A stretch of DNA of 38,956 nt, taken from NCBI GenBank assembly GCA_035525055.1, contig DATLEZ010000047.1, positions 1 through 38,956 of the forward strand, written 5' to 3'. The position numbers and the translations under genes are program-made. Below, piece by piece: positions 8,624 to 16,604 of this stretch; the first letter of the stretch is position 1, and the number at the start of each line of letters is the position of its first letter. Source of the DNA: DATEEG01 sp035525055. GTDB taxonomy: Bacteria > Actinomycetota > Acidimicrobiia > Spongiisociales > ZC4RG35. The notes under the pieces were generated by a model that did not search any database, was not told where the DNA came from, and saw only the letters and a list, made by a program, of their open reading frames with translations.

Positions 8624-9462
8624 TAGGTTTCGAGTTCCGAGCCGACAGCCGCCTCGGAGGCTTCGGCGGCGGCCGCTTTCAGCTCTTTCGATTCGAAGTC
8701 TTCGCCGAGGTAGGCGCGGATGACGTCGGGGTTGCGCTGAATCTCGGCCGGGAGCCCTTCGGCAATTTTCCGGCCGAAGTCGAGGACCATCACTCGATCG
8801 GCGATGTCCATCACCAGCCCCATATCGTGCTCAACCAGGAGTACGGCGATTCCGAGTTCGTCCTGAATGTCGAGGATGAAACGAGCCATGTCCTCGGTCT
8901 CTTCCAGATTCATTCCGGCTACCGGCTCGTCGAGCAGAAGCAACTCGGGCTCCATCGCCAGGGCCCGTCCGAGCTCCACTCGCTTCTGGATTCCGTACGG
9001 CAACAGTCCGACCGGATACTTCCGCCATTGCTCGATCTCGAGAAAGTCGATGATGTCTTCGACCTTGTGGCGATTGGCCATCTCTTCGGTCTTGGCCGGT
9101 CCGATCCAGAGTGCCCCGGCCAGCCAACCCCGCTTCATCCGGACGTGGCGGCCGGTCAGGATGTTCTCGATCACCGTCATGTGCGGGAAGAGGGCGATGT
9201 TCTGGAAAGTCCGGGCGATGCCCAGATCGGCGGTCTTGTTGGGCTTGACCCCCAAGATCGATCGACCCTTCCAGACAATGTCGCCTTGCTGAGGGCTGTA
9301 GACCTGATTGATGCAGTTGAAGATCGACGTCTTGCCAGCCCCGTTGGGACCGATGATGGCGAACAATTCGCCTCCGTCGACGTGAAACGAAATCCCGTCG
9401 ATGGCGCGGACCCCTTTGAACGACAAGTGGATGTCTGTGACCTCCAGCAGCCGTTCGGTCAT
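8623..9462 (-). CDS. livG: LIV-type ABC transporter ATP-binding protein (LivG-like)
   Basis: One of the two ATPases that drive a branched-chain amino acid-type importer. It has Walker A GPNGAGKTS, a Q-loop region in ARTFQNIALFP, Walker B LLLLDEPVAG and the H-loop VEHDM. The signature helix reads LPYGIQKRVELGRAL, where the usual SGGQ/SYGQQ is replaced by PYGIQ, a mild variant. The C-terminal BCA-type tail (VIRAYLGED) is present. ATG at 9462 overlaps the livF stop as ATGA, so the two are translationally coupled; ATG 9471 is a possible alternative. It is the last gene of the operon ACS-livH-livM-SBP-livF-livG. The true substrate is not shown by the sequence. Confidence 0.92.
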   Translation of the reverse strand: MTERLLEVTDIHLSFKGVRAIDGISFHVDGGELFAIIGPNGAGKTSIFNCINQVYSPQQGDIVWKGRSILGVKPNKTADLGIARTFQNIALFPHMTVIENILTGRHVRMKRGWLAGALWIGPAKTEEMANRHKVEDIIDFLEIEQWRKYPVGLLPYGIQKRVELGRALAMEPELLLLDEPVAGMNLEETEDMARFILDIQDELGIAVLLVEHDMGLVMDIADRVMVLDFGRKIAEGLPAEIQRNPDVIRAYLGEDFESKELKAAAAEASEAAVGSELET

Positions 9463-10250
9463 GACAGCCATCGCTTGCGACGCTTGTAGTGCTTCACGTC
9501 GCGGAAGCTCTTCTTCTCGCCTTCGGAGTGAAGCCCCAAGTAGAACTCCTGTACATCGGCGTCTTTGAGAAGCATCTCGGGGCTCCCGTCCATGACCATC
9601 TTCCCAGTTTCCATCACGTAGCCGTGGTGGGCGATTGAGAGTGCCATGTTGGCGTTCTGCTCGATCAACAACACCGCAGTCCCCTGCTGGTTGATCTCGA
9701 CGATGATGTCACGGATCGTCTGCACGAGCTTGGGAGCCAGTCCAAGAGAAGGCTCGTCGAGGATCAGAAGCTTCGGATCCTGCATCAGTGCCCGGCCGAT
9801 GGCGAGCATCTGTTGCTCTCCTCCGGACATATAGCCGGCGACCGACTTCCGCCGTTGAGCCAAAAGAGGAAACAGCGTCATCACCCGATCCAACGCCCCA
9901 TCGACATGCTTGCGGTTGGTGTTGGTGTATGCCCCGGCTCGGAGGTTTTCGTCGACCGACATTTCGGCAAATATCCGTCTGCCTTCCATCACCTGGCTGA
10001 TTCCCAGCTTGACGATGTAGGAAGGATCCTTGCGGGTGACGTCAACGCCGCCAAAGGTGACGTGGCCCTTGGTGACGTCGCCATCGTGTACGTCAAGGAG
10101 CCCCGTCACGGCTCGCATCGTCGTGGTCTTTCCGGCGCCGTTGGCCCCTAGCAGGGCCACGATCTGGCCAGCGGGGACGTCAAGGGAGATGCCGCGCAAG
10201 ACGAGCACGACGTCGTTGTAGACCACCTCGAGGTTCGTGACGCTGAGCAT
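9459..10250 (-). CDS. livF: LIV-type ABC transporter ATP-binding protein (LivF-like)
   Basis: Second ATPase of the importer, 263 aa. Walker A GANGAGKTTTM, signature SGGEQQMLAIGRAL, Walker B LLILDEPSLGLAP and the LLIEQN switch region are all intact. The C-terminus is extended by a basic tail (FRDVKHYKRRKRWLS) beyond the usual LivF end. The start ATG has GGAG 8 nt upstream. A 78-nt gap with a GC-rich hairpin separates it from the preceding substrate-binding protein gene, and its stop overlaps the livG start by 4 nt. Confidence 0.92.
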   Translation of the reverse strand: MLSVTNLEVVYNDVVLVLRGISLDVPAGQIVALLGANGAGKTTTMRAVTGLLDVHDGDVTKGHVTFGGVDVTRKDPSYIVKLGISQVMEGRRIFAEMSVDENLRAGAYTNTNRKHVDGALDRVMTLFPLLAQRRKSVAGYMSGGEQQMLAIGRALMQDPKLLILDEPSLGLAPKLVQTIRDIIVEINQQGTAVLLIEQNANMALSIAHHGYVMETGKMVMDGSPEMLLKDADVQEFYLGLHSEGEKKSFRDVKHYKRRKRWLS

Positions 10251-10282
10251 CCGATTGACTCCGCAGCCGGTTTAGGTGGGTG

Positions 10283-10314
10283 GGGGGGCGGAACCCGGCA
10301 GAGCGCCGCCCCCC
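10283..10314 (-). terminator. GC-rich hairpin after the substrate-binding protein gene
   Basis: A 9-bp perfect stem GGGGGGCGG (10283-10291) / CCGCCCCCC (10306-10314) with a 14-nt loop, in the gap between the binding-protein gene and livF. There is no T-run. It may act as a partial terminator or as a 3' mRNA stabiliser that keeps the binding protein in excess over the ATPases. Confidence 0.45.
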
Positions 10315-10328
10315 TTCCGATTAATCGA

Positions 10329-11747
10329 TCAGGGAGCGAAGCACCGACCCTGGAAGTCGTAGGCGCCCGCAATCTCGCCTACGAAGAAGTCCTCCAACAA
10401 GTCGGACCCGGTGGTGCCACCATCGGGAGCGGTCCCGATCGTCTGTCCCGAGCCCCCGGCGGCGGTGTACGCCTCCAGGTTGGGCTTGAACATCGCGATC
10501 GCCCGAGTCGAGAAGGCGTTGGGATCGTCAGCCGGCGAATAGCTCTGATCGGGAAGCAGACCGTCGAAGCCAAAGCCCTCGATGGAGAGGGCCGCCGCCT
10601 TGATCCCGGCTCGGGTCAGGTCACCACTCTCGGCGGCCACTCGCAGAATCTCCTCGGTCATCTCCGCCTCCAGCCATCCGAGCACGAAGGCATCAGAGGG
10701 ACGTAGATCGGGGCGGGCTGCCAGCATGGCATCGACCAGGGGGCCCATCCCCGGCACATCGGTTCCCCAAGCCACGTTGTAACCGGACTGGAAGAAGGCG
10801 GCGTCGACGATGGGGGCAACCGGGGAGTCGAGCAGCCGGAAGTCGTAGCTCGGGACCGCACCGGTCCAAATCCCTTGGAAGCCCGACTGGAACGCTCCTC
10901 CCATGATCACACCCATGTTGGTCGGGTTGACGGTGGCAAACACGATGTCGGGAGCGCTGCCGACGATCCCGGTGATGATCTCTGTTTCGGGATCATCCGG
11001 GGCCGGGGTCACCAAGCCTTCGCCATCGAAGACCAGCTCCAACCCCAACTCGGTGATGGCATGCTTGGCGCCAAAGGCGCTGTCCTGACCGTATTCGCCC
11101 GGGAAGCTGATCACAGCCCAGGTGGGCGCCCGCCCATTATTCGCCTCGAAGAAGTCGGACATGTACTCGACGACATTCATTCCCTCGAAGCAGTAGTTGG
11201 TTCCCAGCTCCAATGCGGTGCTTCCGTCGAATTCGGGGTCGTTCCAACCTGAATACCACGAGAGCGGGATCGCGACGATGTCGTCTTCCAGCATCAGATC
11301 GATAACCCCCGAGGTATGGGGAGAACCGGTCGACTGGCTGATGATGGCGACTTCCTCGCGGATCTGCTCGTAGAGAGTCCGGTGTTGGTCGACGTTGTAA
11401 TTGGTGTCCTGGATGTTGAGCTCGATCTGGCGACCGGCGATTCCACCGCCTTCGTTAACCAGGTCCCAATACACCTCTTGGGCGGCGACTATGTCCTGGA
11501 CCAGCGGGGAGAAGATCCCGGTCAGGTCGGCCAACAAGCCGACGGAGATGGTGTCCTCAGTGACCCCGATGTCGAAGGCGACATCGTCCATTGCTTCAGT
11601 TGTCGTTGTCTCGGCGGCCGTGGTGGTCGCCGAAGCGGTCGTGGTGGTGCCCCCGGCGGTGGTGGTCGTCGCCGCGGTGCCACCACAAGCGGCCAGTACC
11701 AGCACCAGGACAAGCCCCAACGCCAGTGTTCCTTGCTTACTTTTCAT
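10329..11747 (-). CDS. ABC transporter substrate-binding lipoprotein (LIV type)
   Basis: 472 aa. The lipoprotein signal is MKSKQGTLALGLVLVLVLAAC with lipidated C21, followed by a long Thr/Ala-rich linker (about residues 23-55) that spaces the domain from the membrane. The rest is a periplasmic-binding fold of the LivK/Peripla_BP_6 type (TISVGLLADLTGIFSPL...). ATG at 11747 is preceded by GGAGG at good spacing; the frame is open further upstream without support. The ligand cannot be read. The domain differs from the binding protein at 34508, and the linked acyl-CoA synthetase argues for a carboxylic acid rather than an amino acid. Confidence 0.9.
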   Translation of the reverse strand: MKSKQGTLALGLVLVLVLAACGGTAATTTTAGGTTTTASATTTAAETTTTEAMDDVAFDIGVTEDTISVGLLADLTGIFSPLVQDIVAAQEVYWDLVNEGGGIAGRQIELNIQDTNYNVDQHRTLYEQIREEVAIISQSTGSPHTSGVIDLMLEDDIVAIPLSWYSGWNDPEFDGSTALELGTNYCFEGMNVVEYMSDFFEANNGRAPTWAVISFPGEYGQDSAFGAKHAITELGLELVFDGEGLVTPAPDDPETEIITGIVGSAPDIVFATVNPTNMGVIMGGAFQSGFQGIWTGAVPSYDFRLLDSPVAPIVDAAFFQSGYNVAWGTDVPGMGPLVDAMLAARPDLRPSDAFVLGWLEAEMTEEILRVAAESGDLTRAGIKAAALSIEGFGFDGLLPDQSYSPADDPNAFSTRAIAMFKPNLEAYTAAGGSGQTIGTAPDGGTTGSDLLEDFFVGEIAGAYDFQGRCFAP

Positions 11748-11802
11748 CGGTCCTCCTCGTTCGCTTCTGCTTGTCATGCCGGCAACCAGCGCCGGCAACG
11801 AG

Positions 11803-13035
11803 TCAGTAGGTGAATGGCCATCCTTTCCAATAGTTTCTGATCCGGAGCCAGATCCCGAAAAGACCCAGCGGCTCGAAGATCAGAAATATGACAATAAGCA
11901 GTCCATACAGGACAAGGTTGAGCTGGAAGACAGATAAACCCGGACCGATGGCGCTCGTCCCTACCAATCCGAAGTCGGTAGGGCCGGTGGAGAGGATGAA
12001 ATTGGCGATGGCCGACACCGGGCCTTCCCCTTCGGTGAGTCCGCCCATCCAGCGGGTGACGTTGTCGACCAGCCGGGGGACCGTCACCACGAAAAATGCG
12101 CCCATCAATGGCCCGGCCGTCGTACCCGCTCCACCAATGAGGATTATGGCGATGAACTGGACCGAGAGCAGCAAGTCCCAGGCCTCAGGGATGCGGCTTC
12201 CGAAGTAGGAGGCGAGCAGGGCTCCCGCTACCCCTGCGAAAAAGGAGGAAATCGCAAAGGCGAGAGCCTTGTAGCGGACTTCGTTCACACCCATCACCTC
12301 GGCTGCGATGTCACGATCCCGGACGGCGGCGAATGCCCGGCCGAGCCGACTCCGAGCAATATTCTTGTGGGCGAGGGCGAACAGGACCACCAGCACGAGC
12401 AGGAACACATACTGCTTGGCCTGCCGCGAGAGTTCGATACCGAACCATGGCCCCTGAGCTTCGAAACTGAGCAATGGTTGCTCTTCCTTCCACAACCGCA
12501 CTTCGAGGGGGGGCCACTCCCTTCCGATACCTGGTCCCCCGGACACGCTGCGGGCGTTGCGGAAGATGTGGTCGCCCACGAAGACCAACCCGATCGTTAC
12601 GAACGCCAGATACAGGCCCCTGACCCGCACTGCGGTTGGGGCCACCAGGATTCCGACCAAAGCCGCTACCGCTCCTGCCGCGGGCAGCCAGATCCACATG
12701 GGCAATCCCAATCCGACCAACGACGCCGTGCTCTCACCGCCGAGGACGACCGCGGTATAGCCCCCCACTCCCATGAAGAAGGCATGGCCGAGTGACACCT
12801 GGCCGGCCAATCCGGTAAGGATGTTCAGTCCGAGGGCTCCAATGGCGAAGATGAGGGCCTGGCCGAGGATCACCAGCCACGGATTGGTTCCGAGCCATTT
12901 GAGGCCCGGTACCAGTTGCAGTGGCAAGGTGATGCCCGCCAGCAACAACACTGCCACCATCACCTTCTTGGTGGTCGTCGGGAAAATGGCCGCATCATCC
13001 TGGTAAGACGTGACAAGGAGGGGACGCCCTCTCAT
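11803..13035 (-). CDS. livM: LIV-type ABC transporter permease (LivM-like)
   Basis: 410-aa inner-membrane permease with about nine to ten hydrophobic helices. The family motif ALGLNILTGLAGQVSLGHAFFMGVGGY is near the N-terminus. The cytoplasmic EAA-like coupling loop reads RSRLGRAFAAVRDRDIAAEVMGVNEVRYK, and the C-terminal segment IILIGGAGTTAGPLMGAFF is also typical. The start ATG has AGGAG 7 nt upstream, and that Shine-Dalgarno lies in the loop of a perfect 6-bp hairpin (13037-13053). A 105-nt gap with inverted heptamer arrays separates it from livH. Confidence 0.93.
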   Translation of the reverse strand: MRGRPLLVTSYQDDAAIFPTTTKKVMVAVLLLAGITLPLQLVPGLKWLGTNPWLVILGQALIFAIGALGLNILTGLAGQVSLGHAFFMGVGGYTAVVLGGESTASLVGLGLPMWIWLPAAGAVAALVGILVAPTAVRVRGLYLAFVTIGLVFVGDHIFRNARSVSGGPGIGREWPPLEVRLWKEEQPLLSFEAQGPWFGIELSRQAKQYVFLLVLVVLFALAHKNIARSRLGRAFAAVRDRDIAAEVMGVNEVRYKALAFAISSFFAGVAGALLASYFGSRIPEAWDLLLSVQFIAIILIGGAGTTAGPLMGAFFVVTVPRLVDNVTRWMGGLTEGEGPVSAIANFILSTGPTDFGLVGTSAIGPGLSVFQLNLVLYGLLIVIFLIFEPLGLFGIWLRIRNYWKGWPFTY

Positions 13036-13036
13036 T

Positions 13037-13053
13037 CGCCGCCTCCTGCGGCG
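13037..13053 (-). promoter_or_regulatory. Hairpin presenting the livM Shine-Dalgarno
   Basis: On the minus strand CGCCGC-AGGAG-GCGGCG forms a 6-bp, all G:C stem whose 5-nt loop is the ribosome binding site. The livM ATG begins 1 nt after the stem. The hairpin could either expose or restrict the site; this is structural inference only. Confidence 0.45.
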
Positions 13054-13055
13054 AG

Positions 13056-13135
13056 ACGGAAGGGGGAAGACGGAAGACGGAAGCAGAGCGCGATTTCGAG
13101 CCTCCTGCTTCCGACTTCCGACGTCCGACTTCCGA
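13056..13135. repeat. Inverted pair of heptamer arrays between livH and livM
   Basis: Four 7-nt units of the type ACGGAAG run from 13056 to 13083 (second unit GGGGAAG). Four units of the type CTTCCGA run from 13108 to 13135 (third unit CGTCCGA). The two 28-bp arrays are near-complementary and can fold as one long stem around a 24-nt spacer. The right array ends a few bases from the livH stop. Confidence 0.8.
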
Positions 13136-13141
13136 CTGCTT

Positions 13142-14122
13142 TCATACTCGCCTGATCTCCTGGGTGCCGAACAGCCCGTAGGGTCGGAACAGAAGGAACA
13201 AGAGCATCAAGAGATACGGAACTACGCCCCCGAAACCGACACCGAGAACATTTGAGTATCCGGTGGCGTAGGTGCCGATCACCATCTCGGCGATACCCAC
13301 CAAGAACCCACCCACCACCGCTCCCATGACCGAGTCGAGGCCACCGATGATGATGGCGGGGAAAGCCCGGAAGACCACAAAGGCGGTGGTGTTGGAAACC
13401 CCGGCGGCCCGCGGCGCCATCGAGGAGAAAATGCCTGCCACCGCAGCCAGGGCGGCGCCGATCGCCCAGGCTATTGCAAAGATCCGGCCGACATTGATGC
13501 CTTGCGCCTGGGCCGCTTCCTGATCAAAGGCGGTCGCTCGCATCGCCACTCCCAGTCGGCTTCGAAAAAACCAAGCCACCAGGAGGAAACAGACCGCTGC
13601 CACCCCGATCGTGACGATCTGAGTCTGATTTATGAACACATTGCCGACTCGGACGATGCCGATGCCCCAGGGATCACCCAACGAACGGGCACCCTGCCCG
13701 ACGAAGTCGTCGTTGATCGTCCTGATGACGATGTCAGCTCCGATGGTGATGATGGCAACCGAGAAGAGGGGCTCGCCCACCATCGGCCGGATGAAAACCC
13801 GCTCGACCAGAAGACCCACGATCGCTGCCGCCGCTACAGCACACAGGGCCGAAAGACTCCACCGGAGCCAGTTCGGCGCTTCGGGGATGAAACGGCCTGG
13901 AATATTGAGAATCGTGGCGAAGGAGGCAGTGAGAAAGGCCCCCACGGCCGCCAGAGATCCGTGGGCAAAATTGACCACCTGAGTGGCCTTGAAGATGATG
14001 ACGAACCCGAGGGCGAGCAGCGCATAAACCGCCCCCAGGGCCGTCCCCAAGATCAGGGCGTTCAGAAATTTGTCAAGTCCCGCCGGTGGCCCGATCTGGG
14101 CCACGATTGCAGGCCAGGTCAT
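13142..14122 (-). CDS. livH: LIV-type ABC transporter permease (LivH-like)
   Basis: 326-aa permease with about eight helices. Family marks are the N-terminal LGAVYALLALGFVIIFKATQVVNFAHG (NFAHG motif), the coupling loop RSRLGVAMRATAFDQEAAQAQGINV and the C-terminal IIIGGLDSVMGAVVGGFLVG. It pairs with LivM to form the membrane channel. Its ATG overlaps the acyl-CoA synthetase stop as ATGA (14119-14122), so the enzyme and the permease are translationally coupled. Confidence 0.93.
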   Translation of the reverse strand: MTWPAIVAQIGPPAGLDKFLNALILGTALGAVYALLALGFVIIFKATQVVNFAHGSLAAVGAFLTASFATILNIPGRFIPEAPNWLRWSLSALCAVAAAAIVGLLVERVFIRPMVGEPLFSVAIITIGADIVIRTINDDFVGQGARSLGDPWGIGIVRVGNVFINQTQIVTIGVAAVCFLLVAWFFRSRLGVAMRATAFDQEAAQAQGINVGRIFAIAWAIGAALAAVAGIFSSMAPRAAGVSNTTAFVVFRAFPAIIIGGLDSVMGAVVGGFLVGIAEMVIGTYATGYSNVLGVGFGGVVPYLLMLLFLLFRPYGLFGTQEIRRV

Positions 14123-16017
14123 CCCGGCAACCGGGACTTCTCAGCGCCATACATCTCGTCGATCAGCTCAGAGAACATGCTCTCCATGGCTCTGCGCTTG
14201 AGCTTCTGGGTGGCGGTCAGTTCACCGTCTTCGTGGTCGAGTTCCTTGGGGATCATCCGGAATTTTCGGATCGTCTCCACCCGGGCGAACTGGGTGTTGG
14301 CCTCGTCCACGACCTTCTGGATCAGCTCCAAGACTTCCGGTTTCTCGGACAGATCGCGATAGGTCGTATAAGGAATCCCACGACGCTGAGCCCAGTTACC
14401 CACCGTGTCGAGCTCGAGCCCGATCAAGGCGGTCAGATAGTTGCGTCGATCGCCGATCACCATCGCCTCTTTCACAAACGGCGACGTCTTGAGCTTGTTC
14501 TCCATCTCCGACGGAGAGACGTTCTTGCCGCCGGAGGTGATGATGATGTCTTTGATCCGATCGACGATCTTGACATGGGTGCCGTCGACCCAAACTCCGA
14601 CGTCCCCGGTCTTGAGCCAGCCGTCTTCGGTAAAGGTGGCAGCTGTCTTTTCGGGAAGGTTCCAGTAGCCCTTGAAGACACCGGGGTGCTTGACCTGGAT
14701 CTCGCCGGTCTCGTCGTCGATTCGCAGCTCCGTCCCGGGGTAAGGGACGCCAACGGTGCCTAGCTTCATGAGTCCGGCGGGATTGAAAGTTGCGATGGCG
14801 GAGTTCTCGGTCATGCCGTACAACTCGTAGACCGGTACCCCTAGACCCATGAAGAACTCGAGCACCTCGGGGGCGATCGGGGCGGCCCCGGAGCCGGCCC
14901 ACCGACACCGCCGCAATCCGATGCGTTCGAGGAGCGCCCGAAACACAAGCGGGTAACCAAGCCAATAGAGGAGCCGGGAACTCAATGTGTGGTTGCCCCC
15001 GTTGGCAACCTTCTTCCGGCCGATGACCCCGGCCAGCTTCATCCCGAGCCCGAACCAGATCCTCTTGAAATTGGTGGCGTCGCTTCCTTTGATCAAGACC
15101 CCGGCGTGCATCTTCTCCCAGATGCGGGGGACCGCAAAGAAGAGGGTGGGCTGAACCTCCCGAAGGTTCTGCTGAACGGTCTCGATCGACTCGGCGAAGT
15201 TGAGGACGGTGCCGCAATGGGCCAGAGTCCACGTCGAGAAGATTCGCTCGGCGACGTGGCAGAGGGGCAGATAGGTCAGGATCTGATCGTCGGGACCCGG
15301 CTTCTTGTTACTGGCGATGCGCCCGTCGACCATGATCACCTGCTCGGCGCAGTAGATGTAGTTGGCGTTCGTCAGCATCGCTCCCTTGGGAGGACCGGTG
15401 GTGCCCGAGGTGTAGACGAGAGTCATCACGTCCTCGGCGGTGGCTTCCGCCATGATCGCTTCGACCGCACCCGGGTTCTCGGCTCGATGGCGACGGCCCA
15501 TCTCCAGGAACTCGTCCCAGTAGATGAAACGGGAGTCGGTGCGCCACGCCCGGAATCCCCGCGGCTCGGCATGGACGATCTTCTCGAGGTCCGGGAGAGC
15601 ATCGATGATCTCCATCACCTTGTCGGCTTGCTCCTGATCTTCGGCCAGGTGAACCCTCGACCCCGAGTCGGCGAGAAGGTACTTGACCTCGGCGGCCGGA
15701 TTGGTCGGGTAGAGGCCAACCGTGACGCCTCGGATTGCGACTGTGGCGAGGTCGAGGATCACCCATTCGGGCCGATCCTCGGACTGGATCGAAACCCGGT
15801 CTCCGGGCCGGACCCCGAGCGCCAGCAGGCCGTGGGCGGCAGCGAGGACGTCCGTCCAGACGCTGGCCCAAGTGATCTCTCGCCAGATTCCAAGGTCCTT
15901 CTCACGCATCGCGACGCCCGTCGGCGTTCGCTCGGACCAGTCTCGTGCTTCCGAGGCGACGGTCGCATGACCGGTTCGATGGGCGGCGGTTGGTGCGCGT
16001 TCTGCAACAGCGGTCAC
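14119..16017 (-). CDS. Long-chain-type acyl-CoA synthetase (AMP-forming)
   Basis: 632-aa adenylate-forming enzyme that activates a carboxylic acid to an acyl-CoA with ATP and CoA. Motifs: P-loop TLVYTSGTTGPPKGAM (about residues 201-214), the A5-type YGMTENSA, GWLKTGDVG, and the hinge and catalytic-lysine region KDIIITSGGKNVSPSEMENKLK. The size and the VFRALLERIGLRR linker fit the FadD15-like long-chain branch. The frame is open to 16218, but that overlaps moaE; GTG at 16017 has GGGAGG 5 nt upstream and is the likely start. It heads the transporter operon and overlaps livH, so it probably activates the imported compound. Specificity (fatty, aromatic or other acid) cannot be read. Confidence 0.9.
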   Translation of the reverse strand: MTAVAERAPTAAHRTGHATVASEARDWSERTPTGVAMREKDLGIWREITWASVWTDVLAAAHGLLALGVRPGDRVSIQSEDRPEWVILDLATVAIRGVTVGLYPTNPAAEVKYLLADSGSRVHLAEDQEQADKVMEIIDALPDLEKIVHAEPRGFRAWRTDSRFIYWDEFLEMGRRHRAENPGAVEAIMAEATAEDVMTLVYTSGTTGPPKGAMLTNANYIYCAEQVIMVDGRIASNKKPGPDDQILTYLPLCHVAERIFSTWTLAHCGTVLNFAESIETVQQNLREVQPTLFFAVPRIWEKMHAGVLIKGSDATNFKRIWFGLGMKLAGVIGRKKVANGGNHTLSSRLLYWLGYPLVFRALLERIGLRRCRWAGSGAAPIAPEVLEFFMGLGVPVYELYGMTENSAIATFNPAGLMKLGTVGVPYPGTELRIDDETGEIQVKHPGVFKGYWNLPEKTAATFTEDGWLKTGDVGVWVDGTHVKIVDRIKDIIITSGGKNVSPSEMENKLKTSPFVKEAMVIGDRRNYLTALIGLELDTVGNWAQRRGIPYTTYRDLSEKPEVLELIQKVVDEANTQFARVETIRKFRMIPKELDHEDGELTATQKLKRRAMESMFSELIDEMYGAEKSRLPG

Positions 16018-16108
16018 AAAATCCTCCCAACTTGGAACCCGGGTACCTGGCCGTGGGGACGATAGACCTGGACTCCCAGACTCCGCTTGATTGGCCGGGG
16101 GAGAAAAA

Positions 16109-16543
16109 TCATGCTCCTTGCACCCATTCCCCGCCTCCTGGCCAGTGCTCCTTCTTCCAGATCGGTGCTCTGGCTTTGAGTTCGTCGATGAGAAACCGTC
16201 CGGCTTCGAAGGCAGCATCCCGGTGAGCAGATGAGACCGCTACCGCAACGGATGGCTGACCGACGATGACCTCGCCGACCCTGTGCTCTACGGCCACGGC
16301 GACCAGGTCCCACTTGGCGATCGCCTCCGACACGAGTTTTTCGATCTTTTCGATGACAACACCGGGATACGCTTCGTACTCGAGGTGGGTCACCCCCGTT
16401 TTCCCGTCGGAGTGGTCGCGGGCGGTACCGAGGAACAAGACGACAGCACCTGCCGAGTGATCCCCGACCTCCGCCAGAAGGGCGCTTGGATCGAGGGGCT
16501 CTGCCTTCACCGCCACCCGACTCCGTACGGCTCCCGGATCCAT
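16109..16543 (-). CDS. moaE: Molybdopterin synthase catalytic subunit MoaE
   Basis: 144 aa, the normal MoaE length. MoaE transfers sulfur from the MoaD thiocarboxylate to precursor Z in molybdenum cofactor synthesis. Seen here are the N-terminal GAVVLFLGTARDHSDG segment, YEAYPGVV, AVEHRVGEVIVG, the conserved SAHRDAAF and the catalytic-lysine motif PIWKKEHW (K130/K131). ATG 16543 is preceded by TACACT at 7 nt, a leaderless-type start; the frame is open further upstream but runs through the CACC heptamer array. No other moa gene is in the window. The acyl-CoA synthetase follows 91 nt downstream and has its own strong Shine-Dalgarno. Confidence 0.92.
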   Translation of the reverse strand: MDPGAVRSRVAVKAEPLDPSALLAEVGDHSAGAVVLFLGTARDHSDGKTGVTHLEYEAYPGVVIEKIEKLVSEAIAKWDLVAVAVEHRVGEVIVGQPSVAVAVSSAHRDAAFEAGRFLIDELKARAPIWKKEHWPGGGEWVQGA

Positions 16544-16550
16544 AGACTCA

Positions 16551-16556
16551 AGTGTA
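16551..16556 (-). promoter_or_regulatory. -10 box of leaderless moaE
   Basis: TACACT on the minus strand, ending 7 nt before the moaE ATG. No Shine-Dalgarno is present. Confidence 0.5.
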
Positions 16557-16573
16557 TGCGCGACCGCTTGACA

Positions 16574-16604
16574 CGCACCACGGACCACGCACCACGCACC
16601 ACGC
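16574..16604. repeat. Heptamer array CGCACCA x4.4, touching a start codon
   Basis: Units CGCACCA, CGGACCA, CGCACCA, CGCACCA and a partial CGC, followed directly by the ATG of the gene at 16605. The array fills most of the divergent gap between moaE and that gene and takes the place where a ribosome binding site would be. Confidence 0.85.

Noticed and set aside
13056..13135. CRISPR-like array
   Set aside because: Units are contiguous heptamers without spacers, and there are no cas genes.
16018..16218. Longer N-terminus for the acyl-CoA synthetase
   Set aside because: It would run into moaE; GTG 16017 has a strong GGGAGG at ideal spacing.
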